A DNA stretch of 64,000 bases from positions 21,402,395 through 21,466,394 of the forward strand of contig NC_065878.1 in assembly GCF_933775445.1 (NCBI RefSeq), read 5' to 3'. This document shows, piece after piece, positions 34,901 through 47,199 of this stretch. How positions within the stretch are numbered: the first letter of the stretch is position 1; the number at the start of each line of letters is the position of its first letter. This DNA is from Argentina anserina (taxonomy: Eukaryota; Streptophyta; Magnoliopsida; Rosales; Rosaceae). Made by a program: the position numbers and the translations under genes. A model generated the notes under the pieces. The model was not told the origin of the DNA. It was given only the letters and a program-made list of their open reading frames with translations, and made no database searches.

Positions 34901-37900
34901 CTCCAAAAGTTTTAACTCAGCCTCAGCCAGCTCATGAAGCTGCCTTAACAGATCACCCCCACCCCTGTGACAGTAGATTATTGCTTTAGAAGGCAAACTA
35001 GACAGACATATATGTACTACGAATTGATCATGATAAGGAAAAAATAACAAGTATAATAAATTATTCAGCGCTGACACAAGTATATGTACTCTAGAAGAAG
35101 GGGGAATAAAGCTTCAAAACTGAACTGGAAGAAAACAAATAGTTGCTTACTTGCGGCTTCCACCAGTCAAAAGACCACTGGGCTGAAAGATATCACCTTC
35201 AAGAGTCACACTACGGGTCCGAACTTCCTTGTTAAAAGCAACCTAGGAATCATTAATAGAGAACCAGATTGGGTCATGCAGCTTTCCAATTTATACAAAG
35301 TGTTCAAAAGGACAATACTATATAATCATCCTACATCACAATCAAATCAACCTCTCACCTCCTTTGCAGCATCAATAGTCTTGCACACAAAGGTTGAACC
35401 GAAGATATATTCCATAGCACTCTGCAGTAAACATTGAATAGTTGGTAAATTGAGCAATTATCAATTTCCAAACTGTATTTCATTTATGATCAAAACATAC
35501 CCTCAGTTGCTCATCATACCCAACCAAAGAAAGTGCAAGTTCTGCGTTTTCCTTGCCAACCTGATCATAGAAATAAAGGTTTTCAATAAAACAAATTACC
35601 CCATTGAGAGGAAAGAAAAACCTACGATGAGGTAGGGGCAAGAGGAATTATTGGCAAAGAAACTAACCAATTTTGCAGCAGCGTTTTGAACCCTAGGAGC
35701 AACTGTGTGTGCTTGAATTTTGTTCAAGGGTATGATTGTCACTCTTCTTCGAAGATTACCATTCTGAAGAAGTTGTTTTCCAGTACTTTCTGTATCTACA
35801 ACAACATTAAACAACTTTCCACCGGCAGTGACCTAGAAATCAAAGATATGCGAATTAATACACAATCTATAACTCATTAATGACATGATCTGTAATAAAA
35901 TGCATTCCTCACCTCTAAGGCAGTCATTGTGGTGCTATCCTTCACTTTAATAAGTTTTGCAACTACACCTTTGACCTTAGACCTATCAAAGTTGTTCACA
36001 GGATCTCTAAAAGAAAAGTCAACGTTTCCCAATTGGCCTGAAAGATTACGCATTTCATCCTTCAACTTCTGCACACACTCCAACTCAGATGATTGGTCCT
36101 GAAAATAATATTTGTTTAGAGAGCGATCCAAATTAAGAGTTATAAACTGTTTAGGTGCCGAGAGAATGATCAAACAGACAGTATCTTAACCTTTTGCAAT
36201 GCTTCTATCTGGCCTTCCTTATATGGAAGAGACTCCAGTGCAGCTTTTACATTTTCCAAACTTGTTTTCCTAGCTTTCAGCTCACTCTCGACAGCAACAG
36301 CTTCTTCACGCTTTGACATTAGTTGAGAGTTTTTCTCTTTCAACTCCTTTTCGCAGTGACGAATTTTCGTTTTCAACTGTTCCAATTCTGTTTCGGCACT
36401 CCCTACAGCTCTTTTTGCATCGCCCAATTGATCTTCAAGGCATTTCTCCTCATTTCCACTACTCTTGCCAGCAATTACACCCTGGAAATGTTAATGAATC
36501 AAGTATCATAGTGATTCCAAAAGTAACTCGCACACCATGTGACGTAGATGTTACAAGGTCTACCAACACATAAATACACTGGTTACCTGGTACTGTGACT
36601 CATACTCGTTCAGACTATGAGAAAGCTCCTCCACTCTCTTTTTCAAATCAGCAGCTCCTTCTTCGGCATTTCTTATAGCACAGTCCCTATCTTTAAGAGA
36701 CTGTTTCATTTCTTCAATGTTGTTAGCCATCTGACAATGGAGAGAGATGCAATAGACAAATTCTATGTTAAAATAGCCATTTCAGACAAAGCATGTAGTA
36801 AATGATTTCATACCAGACTCAAAACAGGGTGATGTCAATACATATAGAACGCAGAAAGTGAGACTATATGCCAAATACCTTTTTAGCATTTTCACTTTCC
36901 GTATCAAGATTGTCCTTCATATTATCCAGTACGGACACTTCCCTCACTAAATCCTGAGAAAACGCATCTACTTGGTTGGATAGAGTTTTTACTTCTCCAC
37001 CCATACTAGCCTCCTTTTCAGCAGTCAACTTGGATACTTGTGTCTTCATTTCCAGTATTGCAGCCTGCATCTTTCTGGTATGATCATCAACCTCAGAAAT
37101 TTTAGCCTTCACTTGTTCCACCTCAGAGACTGCACTGTCCCTAAACCTTTCTGCTTGCACATATTCATACGCAATGCAAAACCTTTTAAGCCGATCCAAG
37201 TCAGCATTGCCATTGGCCCATTGCATATACTGCGTCCTTTCTCTCCTCAACTTGTCCAACGCAGGCAGTATCTCATGGTCAAGGAGCTTATTTATCTCAT
37301 CAACCTTACTCTGCTTCTTCTCAAGTGTCTTAAGAGCCGCTTCCTTTTTGGTCTCATACATTCTCGTCCCGGCCGCCTCTTCAAGCATAGACAAAATCTC
37401 CGGCGGTTTCATATTCAACACCTTGGTAATCCGGCCTTGCATAATCAGAAAATGCGGATTGTTCACGTTGAGCTGCACCGAATGGAAAAGATTCTGAACC
37501 TGAATTGGCTGCGCAAGCTTCCCATTGATCAAGTACTTGTTCCTCCCACCTACCACAATCTGGTACACCAACACCAATTTATTCGTATCACATACTCAAT
37601 TATTGTATTCACCGATAAATTTCGGCTGCGATTTACTCCACCACTACTAAATTTAACACAAATTTAAGCAAGAAACCCTAAATTTCAAGTACCTGTCACA
37701 TACTCAATAACGAATTCGGTTGAGATTATATAACTTCTCATAACATTACTACCAATCCAGAAACTGATTACTAAAGCTTAACTCAATAACAAGCAATTAA
37801 GCAACAAAATCCCCAAATTTCAACATCAAAAACGACATCGAAATTCCAGAAACGACATACCTGCCGCGTGACGGTGAGTTCAGAATGGGCGTCATACCCG

Positions 37901-38178
37901 AGAGGACTGCGAGCCGGGTCGGAATTGTCAAAGACGATGGAGACGGTGGCCTTAGTGATTCCGGCCTGGCCTTGCTTGTACACAAGCTCCTGCAGATTGG
38001 CGGCCCTGACTTGCTGTAAGTTGGTGATGCCAAGGACGAAGCAGATCGAGTCGAGAATGTTGGACTTACCCGACCCGTTTAGCCCAGTTATGGCGTTGAA
38101 AAGCGGGTCGAATCCTGGCACCACCGTCCGCGTCGCGTAGGACTTGAAACCTTCCAAGGTTACTTCCTTGATGTACAT
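31914..38178 (-). CDS. SMC2: SMC2, condensin ATPase subunit (complete)
   Basis: Core ATPase of condensin I and II; with SMC4 it compacts mitotic and meiotic chromosomes in the nucleus (CAP-E/TITAN3 in Arabidopsis). Twenty exons: 37861-38178, 36879-37559, 36587-36730, 36191-36481, 35913-36098, 35668-35832, 35501-35560, 35359-35421, 35151-35242, 34868-34964, 34568-34684, 34239-34457, 33991-34131, 33751-33918, 33490-33674, 33244-33337, 33084-33172, 32752-32977, 32284-32358, 31914-32030. They join in frame to 1176 codons (1175 aa), the expected family length. Walker [10 protein letters not shown] lies at 32-40. The hinge falls in exons 4-7. The coiled coil is interrupted by it on both sides. The signature [14 protein letters not shown] and Walker B LYILDEVDAALD are near the C-terminus, split between exons 18 and 19. 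No break was seen. Confidence 0.97.
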
Positions 38179-39726
38179 ACCTCAAGTCGCCGGACGGCTG
38201 GGGGCTCTAATAGCCGTTCAATTTTGGAGAGATTTAGGGTCGGTGGTTGGATCGGAACCCTAGAAATGTTGAGGTTTGTGGTTTTGGTTTTTGCTATGAG
38301 AGTGGGGAGAGGTCTAAAAGTCTGAAAATGGTTTCGATTTTTTTTTTTTGTTATTTCCGCTCTTTTTTGTGGGTTCGAAATTTTTAACCCTAAACAAGGC
38401 GGGAAATTACTTGCTTTGGGCCTCTTATTTGGATATTGGGCTTATTTCAGTATTTTGTTTTTGCCAGAATTTTGTATTTTCCAGCCGGCAATGTATAGAC
38501 AATTTTCTTCAAATAGAAAAATATATTAAGGTTGATATATATATATATATATATTTTTGTATACATATACATATGGATTATTTTTTAATCTATTCATAAT
38601 TTTAATCCTCAAAATTAAAATTAATTCTATTACTCATATCAATTAGAATTAATTGTATTAGTCATCAAAATTAAAATGAATTATACTAATCAATAAAAAA
38701 ATTAATTATACAAATTAAAAAAAATAAAATTAATTGTATTAATTATATTAATCAAATTATAATTAATTATATTAATCAAATTATAATTAAATTAGATGTA
38801 GTTGATAATGATAATTAGATATGGTAAACCTATTAAATCAACAAATAAAATCAAAACTCACTCAAATGGCTAAAAGACATTATTAAGGGTTATTTTAGCC
38901 TATAATGCCCTTTAGCTCTCACCTAATGCCTTTTAACCCTTAATTTAACGAAATTGGAGATAGAGAGTGGTAATGAGAACCTTTTAGCCTTTTAACTTGA
39001 GTGGGTTAGAGATGGCCTCATGTTGCAAATGCAACATAAACATTGTATTCATAAGGAAAATCAATGGATTTTTGACAGATTTCCATTTATACAACCTTAA
39101 TATATATATAGTTAATTATTCAATATAAGAGATAGATGAATTTGCAATGTCATTGCTTCATTTATTTTTATTTTGTTAAATATAGTACTATCACGTCAAA
39201 TATGATTGAACAAGAAAAGTGAAAGGTAATAATAATTTCAATTAAACTATATAATAAAATGTCGTAACTAATTTGTTAATTATGAAAATAACTTATTTAC
39301 TTGAAATAAGAATCTAATACAAAATTATAATACTTAAATATATAATTAGATGAGAATTTTTTAAGTCCATCACTTATGAAATTGTCTAGTACGCTACATG
39401 TGTAAAAAAATTTAGAGCAAGAATAAGAAAATGAATTTTTTGCCTAAACCGTGTGCATTAAAAAAAAAAAATTTTGTTCAAAAGAAACTTGTTTTAGAAA
39501 ACTACACAGTTGGTTCTTATTGTATAACTGGTGAGCAGAGGTGTTTCCCGAAACAATTTTTATGATATAAAAGAGTCGAACTTTGTTTCCATACAGGACT
39601 GATTCGTGTTAATAGGACTTGCATTGTTCAGGTTTCTATTCTCTTTTTCTATGAAAATGTGTTCACTACTTCACTCCTATTTTACAGCACTATTTGACTG
39701 CAGATATATCTGTACATACACAAGAA
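38179..39726. other. AT-rich intergenic between SMC2 and NOA1
   Basis: SMC2 promoter side (38179-38350), then very AT-rich sequence. An (AT)n run lies at 38536-38554, and a loosely periodic AT-rich block at ~38590-38790 repeats ATTAATTATATTAATCAAAT words about every 24 bases. No gene is seen. Confidence 0.6.
38590..38795. repeat. AT-rich low-complexity / ~24-bp periodic block
   Basis: Repeated words built from AATTAATT, ATATTAATCAAATTAT and ATTAAAAT. The last two ~24-base units (about 38745-38790) are near-identical. Confidence 0.65.
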
Positions 39727-42700
39727 TCAATAATGCCATTTTGGTCTTTCTTCCTCTTCCTTTTCGGTCAACTCCCGGTACTGGTACCACTCTGCTCCAT
39801 ACTTGCCCACTGGGATTGGAGACCTAACAAAAATTTCGACTGGCTTGGGGACGTGCACAGCTAAATGCAGTTCCCCTGCAATTTTTTCTGAATTTGAATC
39901 CGAACTTCTTAATAATCTGCAAATAGGTTCGATACTAATCCATCCTAAGCCTGATATAGCCACATCACATGCAGGCCTGTATGTACAAAAGAAGAGAAGA
40001 ATTTTCATGTTGATCAACCGCCTAACATCAATATACATCATGGAAATATCACAACTTCAGAATTCGTATGAATGATTCACCTTTGCACGTCTTCAACTTT
40101 TATGTGCACTTGACGCTGAGAGTCGAGCCCTCTCCATTCCTCTGCTCTTTCTTTCCCAGTTGGAGGTGTCAACAAGATTCCGACTTGTTTCTGCGACATG
40201 TTAGGCAACATTAAAATCACACCAAACAATTTAAAGAGAGACCTAAAAGGTAGGAAGGTATCATATTTTGATAGTCTGTAACATAAAGCGAGTACCTGGT
40301 AAAATTCATCCGCTTCATCTGTTGGTACCATATGAATCTGAAGACTCTTTGGCCCATAAAATGTTAAACGTGTCTCAGGGAGAACCTGAAAATTATCAAT
40401 ATTTTTATTACTCTGGGACTACCATATATCAGCCAGATAAAGCAATGTATCTGAAGTTTTGCCCAAACCAAACCTTCAAGACATCTACTCTGACAAGACC
40501 TCCCCAGAATATTGAATAGCCATTCAAATCACTGGAATTGCCTTTCCTTATTGTTCCACTTCCAGAAACCTGAGAATTCTGGAGAAGGATCACAAACAGT
40601 CAACAACTAAAATACAAAACGAAAACCAAGAGAAGAAATTAGAAAACGAAATTAATTTACAGGCAACGATTGACCCCTAAGCCGACTTTGAGGAGCAAGG
40701 GAAGGTAGATCTTCTGAATGAACCACTGCTGCTTGCCTATGGTGAAGATGAACTCCAGGCGTGTCAAATAATTTCTGCAGATAAGAGAGTGTTACTGTAC
40801 TAAACTCTGGGAGGCCAGGTAAACACCGTAAAATACAGACACTATGTCATACCCCTCCTCCCAGGAAGGCATTAATTTGAATTGGACCCAAGGTAGTTCC
40901 AGGAACAGCAGATTGTATAGGTCTGTACTTTTGCGCTGATGCAGCAACTGGATCCTTCTCTGCCATCAGTTCTGTTACACAGTATTAATAACCAGTCAGT
41001 TCAAAAGAAGTACGACACTTTTCAGCAAATTAAAACCAGGAATTTATCTTTCAGTATAAAGTTCGTGTCAAAGTCAACAAAACATGAACAGATGTCAACT
41101 TATGAACTTACTCAGTAAAGCACTAATAAAAGCTGATTTCCCAACATTTGCGGAGCCCTACAGGAAAAGGTAATAAACTATCAAAGGTGAAAAAGATAAT
41201 AGGTCAACCAAAGGTAGCACCAACTAGAGGATGATCAATTCAGAAGGCAAAACAAGACACTGACAGCTCTATTATTTTCTTCCTTTAACATGCATACTCA
41301 ATGACGAACAAGACACCAGGAATTGAGCCAACTCCTTGCATCTTGGCCATTGGCATACAGATCTCTTAGACAATTAGCAATCCATCATAGAGGCTGAAGA
41401 ACTGAATTCAAATAAGGCAGGGAACAAAAAGAACTCTGACTGATATGATGAAAATTAAAATTGATCTTTCTGAGAAATCAAATGAAAATCATCAACATGA
41501 CTTGACTGGGCATGAAGCTTTCCATGAATAAAAATACCCATAAAGAATTGTGAACGGGTTTTAATCTAAATTGTGATGCAGAACCAATAAATTCCAAGTA
41601 GTACACAAAAACCAGTCCCAGAGCAAGGTTATGTTAAAATTTCTTCAGGTTCTGTAAGTGTTAAAGGCACTTGACAAAACCACATGTACTCAATACTAAG
41701 CAAGTACACTTCCAGAATTCCCATCAAGAAGCTTACCATAACATACACATCCCGCCCCTGCACCAAAATATAAACAAATAACTCAGTTCGAAGTTCATCA
41801 AGAAGCCATTGATAGATGGTTCAATGTATAATCTATCCGCGGGCCATAATTAACTAACTGTTATCAATGGCTTTAGTCAAGTTAATGAATTTGACACATG
41901 CAGATGCACATCAACTGAGAACAAAATACCTTCTTTTCCTTTTGAATTTCTGATGCAACTCCAGCTACTCCAACCAAAGACTTTGAACTTGTCAAATGAA
42001 CACTCATAACACTACCAACAGGCACATGGACACATTTTAGATTGAAACTATATGCATTAGTAAAAGCATGGCCAAGGAAACAAATCTTACTTAAGTTTCT
42101 TCTTTACGGTGGCCTCCACTACCCAATCACCAATGCAATTAAAATCAGTCCCTTTCGGAAGCAAATCAATCTGTCATTACAAACTCCAATTAGAAAGCCG
42201 TGTTCATCAACGCCACATTGAGTAAGTACCAATCACCATCTTAGTACCTTAGTAATAACTAATATTATAGGATTCGCACCGGCCAAATCACGCACACGAG
42301 CCAAAAAGCTACCATTGAAGTCCACAATATCAACCTACATTACAACAATCATTTAAAAAACAACCAACATTGCTCAACACAACTTACTCGAAACAAAATG
42401 CCAGCAAGTAGCATACCAATTTCACTATCAAGGCTCTCTCATAGCGCAAATGCGAGAGCTTCTCCCGGAGCTGCTCCGCCATGATGAACTGTTTCCCGCC
42501 AGAATAACCGCCGTTCCCTCCCACGGCAGTTATCATGTGGCCATGAGAAAGCAGCTTGCACCTTCCACATATCACAGTCCTAAGCTGGTGGTGCTTCTTC
42601 TTCTGCACATCAAAATACATAATCAACATTACAAATGCCCTAACCACATTTCCACATTTCATTCAATGTAAGCCAAAATCGGAGCGAAATTACGAAACAG

Positions 42701-43102
42701 TACATCAAAATTGAACGCAGTTTATACCAACGCATAAGTCTCCGGGTCGGAATAACCCGGAGCGTCGGGCTCCGAGGTCTGTAACGGAGCTCCGCAGCCG
42801 TAGCAGCAAGCGACGGCGGTGGAGAGCTTCAGCGGCTTCTCTTTAAGCCGCTTCTTCTTCTTCTCCTTGAGGATGAGCTTGGCGGCGTCGAAGGAGCGGC
42901 GGCTTTCGAGGAAGCGGTCGCCGGGGGTGGGGGCGGCAGCGCCGGTGCCTTCGGGTTCGGGCGAGCGGGGCTCCGAGAGAGGCGGAGAGAATCGGCAGAG
43001 GATGAGAGCGGGGTAGTGGTGGCGGCGGTGGTTGGGGAGGTTGGTGGTGGGGATAGGGAGGCTGAAGGGAGAGAGGAAGGAGGAGAGGGTTTTGGGCGCC
43101 AT
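39727..43102 (-). CDS. NOA1: NOA1, chloroplast YqeH-type GTPase (complete)
   Basis: Circularly permuted GTPase needed for chloroplast ribosome assembly; named NO ASSOCIATED 1 (RIF1) from an early link to nitric oxide. Thirteen exons: 42728-43102, 42417-42602, 42248-42334, 42091-42170, 41930-42011, 41737-41757, 41112-41157, 40853-40971, 40661-40774, 40474-40578, 40296-40385, 40081-40190, 39727-39976; 555 codons (554 aa). Residues 1-40 are rich in S, P and R with few acids, as in a transit peptide. A zinc-binding pair C100-x2-C103 / C137-x2-C140 precedes the G domain. G motifs are in permuted order: G4 TKID ~215-218, G1 GSANVGKS 278-285, G3 DTPG 336-339. The C-terminus EWYQYRELT is typical. Exon 6 is only 21 bases. 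Exon 1 is GC-rich. A partial genomic copy is at 19560-20263. Confidence 0.97.
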
Positions 43103-43479
43103 GGCCGTTAATCGGTTTTGGAGGATTTGGGTGATGATGTGGATGTGTAGGCAAAGAAGAGGGGTATTATAAAAGGTGGGCGCTCAACTCAAAGTCTAAA
43201 TAACAGGGATATAATTGTCTTTGTCAACGTTTTCAGTCACGATTCCGATCGTCTTCGTCACGAATTCAACCACTTAAGGAACGTTTCCGAGCGTTTCCTT
43301 TGTGGAAAATATAACACTGTATAAAACACGTTAAATATTTGCATAAATTCTTGAATAATCGCCGGAGGCAATTGCATAGTCGAGGAAAAGACAATTTTAC
43401 CCCTTAGAAATTGATTAGTGGGCCGAAATGGGTTCCCGAACAGCCCAGATAGAGCTTAGAACGGAAGAAGGAAAAATAT

Positions 43480-43545
43480 TCCGCCGCCAGGAGTCGAACC
43501 CGGGATTGATCATAAGCTTGTCCGATTGTGTTATGCCACAGCGGA
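43480..43545 (-). pseudogene. tRNA-like sequence (tRNA pseudogene or tRNA-derived SINE head)
   Basis: On the minus strand the 5' end TCCGCTG pairs with the 3' end CGGCGGA over 7 bp (one G-U). It is preceded by a proper T arm, CCGGG-TTCGACT-CCTGG. The total is only 66 bases, and I cannot fold a 5-bp anticodon stem with a 7-base loop or a normal D arm. So it does not look like a working tRNA. Confidence 0.5.
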
Positions 43546-44315
43546 TTTTGTTGTCAGTAGACGGTATAGAAAGTAAATAAAGCTTAATAAATTTTTACGT
43601 AGATATAAAACATTGCTTCTAACGACCCAATTTGATTGGCAAGTTGTATCGTACACTTGTGGCACGATGAATTTTTCGTTGATATTTCAAAAAGGATGAT
43701 GAATCAGACCGATATATATAGTAGCAAAACATAAATTAGACGAGTTAATGACAATTTGGTCCCAATTTGTTACTTGAATAGTAGTTTATAAAAAGTTTGT
43801 AAGTTATATTATGAGTATTTTTCACCAACAGTCCCTCAACTATGGTGTACCTACCAATGTGATACCTCAACTCTTAATCGTATCAATGTGATACCCAGAC
43901 TCTAGTATTGCTATCATTAAAGTACTTCCGTCAGTTTTTTTTCAACTTCTCCGTCATCTTGGTGACGTGGCAAGTACGTGAGGCCCACAAAGAGGGTTAA
44001 AAGACAAAATTAACCCCATCTGAGAGAAATAATATTTTTCCGGCCATTTACCTTGAGAAAGACACCCAACAATTCTAATTTTGGCGCCAATTTTCCCTCC
44101 ATACTCCTTAATTTGTGTCTCTTATCTAAACTAAAGAACTACCGCCAACCAGTCGACCACAATCTGATAAAACCTAGATCAATCTCATTTTCTATTTTTA
44201 CCCTAGCACTTGTTAAACTAACATAATAAATATAGAAATTTATATGGAACATCTCATTTCCACAATCTCATAAGAATATAGAAACACATAACTTAACGAA
44301 ATTCAAATACATGTG

Positions 44316-44389
44316 TTAAGTACCATTAGTTGCCACCTTTTTATGTTGATCTGCCATGATTTTTGCTTGTAAGAACTAATGGTACTTAA
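44316..44389. repeat. 16-base perfect inverted repeat with 42-base loop
   Basis: TTAAGTACCATTAGTT at 44316-44331 is exactly complementary to AACTAATGGTACTTAA at 44374-44389. It could be a small MITE core or an RNA hairpin in the TIP5;1 3' flank. Confidence 0.85.
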
Positions 44390-44675
44390 ACTATGTCGAA
44401 GGGAAGGGATTGCTCCCGACTCCCGAGTACAGAAGCTTTGAGCGTACAAACATAGCCTTCTGGGTAAAGAACTATAACGACAATCCCAATTCGATTATAC
44501 ACCGGTGATACAGCACTTACGCGTTGCATAAACACATAGCTAAAAGAGTTCATTAGTACTAACTAATTACACACACAAATCAGAATGGCCGGGGACTCTG
44601 AATGAACTACACATGCATGTTACACAAAACAAGCAAGAACTAACGCTTAGGCCAGATTAATCTAATTACTTGGCA

Positions 44676-45796
44676 TTACACTCCAATTCTATCTTCATTC
44701 CCAGTAAGAGAATCTTGAACAGGAAACACCACATTGTCATATAGAAGACCAGCAACTGCAGCACCAATCAAAGGTCCGACCCAGTAAACCGCTTGGTTCT
44801 TGAAGGTACCAGCAATGACTGCAGACCCGAATGCACAAGCCGGGTTCATGGATCCGCCGGAGAACGGCCCGGTTGCCAGGACGTTTGCCCCTGCCATGAA
44901 TCCTATTGCTAATGGCCCCATAGCCCCCAATGCACCATGCCTTGGATCACCAGCAGCATAAACAGTGTAGACTAGAGCAAATGTTAGGACCCCCTCCAAA
45001 ACGGAGGCTCCAAATCCTGTCATTTCTTCTGTGATTGCATATGTTGGAACGTGCTGCATTGTAAAGAAAATAAAACAGTTTTGAGTTATATAAGAGCGTA
45101 TATAGTGCATTTGCATTATGAACCAAAACTATCTTAAGTTTAGGGTAAGGTGAACAAGCAAAATGAGGTACCTGTCCAACAACAGTGACTCTTAAGAGAA
45201 GGCAAGCCATGACAGCAGCCACCAATTGGCAAATCCAGTAGACGAGGGCAATAGGGACACTAATGTGACCTCCAACGGCCATGGCAAAGGTGACGGCCGG
45301 ATTTACATGGCCGCCGGAGGTGGAGGCAGAAATGTACACGGCGGAGGACAGTGCAAAGACATTTGTGATGGCAACCAACACCAGACTTGCTGGGTCTGAT
45401 GCAGCATCTGGCATTAACTTTTCTGCCACATGAACAAGATCAAAGTTTAAGAAGCAAGTAAAACAATTAATAAATACTGTGTCAATCTAACTTGCCAACA
45501 ACTTATTTTTATACTTTCATTAATGCTTGCAGTGTAACAGAGTAACAGACACCCGAGAATCTTATAGATGTTAATAAGAGAGTTATTTGGTCAAAGAACG
45601 CATGAAATTAAGGGCGCCATTCCAAATAAACCTAAAACTAAAGGAAAGACAGAGTCCGGTACTTACTGGAGGACATCATAGAACCCACAACGGCGAATAC
45701 AAAGAAGAAGGTGGAGATGAACTCTGCAAGATAAGATCGGAAAGCATTAGGAGTAATTACTTGTTGCAATCGAGCAGCCAGCGCAATCCTAGCCAT
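44676..45796 (-). CDS. TIP5;1: Tonoplast intrinsic aquaporin TIP5;1
   Basis: Channel of the TIP5 subclass; in Arabidopsis TIP5;1 acts in pollen and transports water and urea. Exons 45667-45796, 45172-45422 and 44676-45053 give 253 codons (252 aa), the usual MIP length with six membrane helices. Both NPA boxes are present: GGHVNPAV (NPA 84-86) and GSMNPACAFG (NPA 197-199). Selectivity-filter positions read as in TIP5;1: Asn64 in helix 2, Val in helix 5, Gly in loop E, and Cys200 in place of the almost universal Arg. The absence of that Arg is typical of TIP5 and predicts a wider, less strict pore. The start at 45796 was chosen because it opens the frame into EFISTFFFVFAVVGS (helix 1). The upstream open frame at 45800-46170 is probably 5' UTR or chance. 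Confidence 0.95.
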
Positions 45797-47199
45797 TTTT
45801 TGGAAAAACAAGATGAAGGATCGATATGATGGTAGGAATGATGGAAATTGGATCAAGAGGGAATATATAAGATCGCCGAGCAGTGAAGGCAGGAAGTTAC
45901 TGATCGATGTGTATCGTTGAGTGTCTAGTAGCAGAGAGGGAGTTATATATTGAACCAAGTGGTGCAACGCTTTTGGCGAAGGGATGTGAAGGTTATGCAA
46001 TTTGAAATGAAAAGTGGTAACTGCCAAAGCCAACGTGGTCATGTACATGTAAGATTGGGAGGGGACATGGGTGGTTACAGTAGATAAATAATACGGTTCT
46101 CGTTTGTTGTATACCGGAAAAAACTTGCGTCCGATCTCCACGTGGAGAAAAAGAAGGTGCGTCTGGTACAAACGTAGCCGCTCCGCAGTTCCCCCCTCCT
46201 TTCTTCCTCGGATCCTCCTCGTTCCTCACTTCCTCCTTCCTCTGCACAACGCACCTTCTCTACTCAGCTATCCTACCAGGTAATAAGTTTCTCTACAAAT
46301 GCAGTACAGTCACTCCGTTAGCTGATTCAATATTTGGTGTATCTGATGCATATATACTCATGTGCTTTATTTTGACATTGTGAAATTGTGTTTGTGCATC
46401 ATGTAGGGAATTTTCGTTTCTGGACTGGCAGTGGTTATGGTGTCTTGGTGTGTACAAAAGCGATGACCGCTGTTTGTGGCAGTTTTTAATCCACTTACAA
46501 TGTTGATGGTAGCGATTGCAAGTTCCTTGTTCTTGGAGGAAAAGTTTACCCTCGGAAGCTAGGTAAGACATATATGTCTTCACCTAAAACAGTAATTCTT
46601 AGTTTTGGATCCAAAATTGTGAACTAAATAATATTATTGATCTGTGTATGTCCTGGTTTCTTGGTCATGGTCATGATCACAGTGTATTAGGAGGAGTTCC
46701 TAATTGTGTGCGGCCTGTACATTGTGCTGTGGGGCTCAGACATCTATAGAAATCGTTCCGTCTACTGTATGAGGAGGTGCAACTGATTTTGAATATGTCA
46801 AAGATAAAACTGAATATTTTGAAATATATACAGGAAGATGATTAGACAAACATATATAATAGAATTCAACATAGATCGAGTTCAATAAGGAGGTAAACAT
46901 TATATATATGAAACTGAAGGATATTTCAAGGCCATCGTAGCGATGTGTCTGAAATAACTTAAAGAAGCTAATTAGCTGCACGAAATGGAAGCAATCGGCA
47001 AGCGAGGCTCGTATTTCCTTCTCTTCTTCATCAAGTCATCTACCGCTACCAAGTCTTGTTTGCAGATAAAATCACTAATGTCTTTCACATCAACTTTCCC
47101 ATACAGCAGTGTTGAAATGAAAAAAAAATTCAGAAGTTCAATTTCCTTATTTCTAACAGAAGAACAAGTAAAGATCATGTAACACATGCTTGACGATCA

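Larger units (their letters stand above)
43103..44675. other. Intergenic: NOA1 promoter, tRNA-like piece, transposon-end-like piece, hairpin
   Basis: 43103-43300 is likely NOA1 5' UTR and promoter. A tRNA-like sequence is at 43480-43545. 43815-44130 resembles the AT-rich inverted end of a MULE (runs such as CCAATGTGATACC repeated), but no partner end was found. A 16-base perfect inverted repeat lies at 44316-44389. 44400-44675 is probably TIP5;1 3' UTR. No gene is supported. Confidence 0.5.

Noticed and set aside
37038..37667. 209-codon plus-strand open frame
   Set aside because: Shadow of SMC2 exon 2 in the opposite direction; it has no domain, and the exon 2 frame on the other strand reads as SMC2.
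38536..38554. (AT)n run as a possible origin or matrix attachment site
   Set aside because: Simple AT repeats are common in plant spacers; nothing else here supports such a function.
46972..47187. 71-codon minus-strand frame ending MKKRRKYEPRLPIAS
   Set aside because: It has a charged, protein-like look, but I recognise no family, find no adjoining exons, and the plus strand is open over the same bases.
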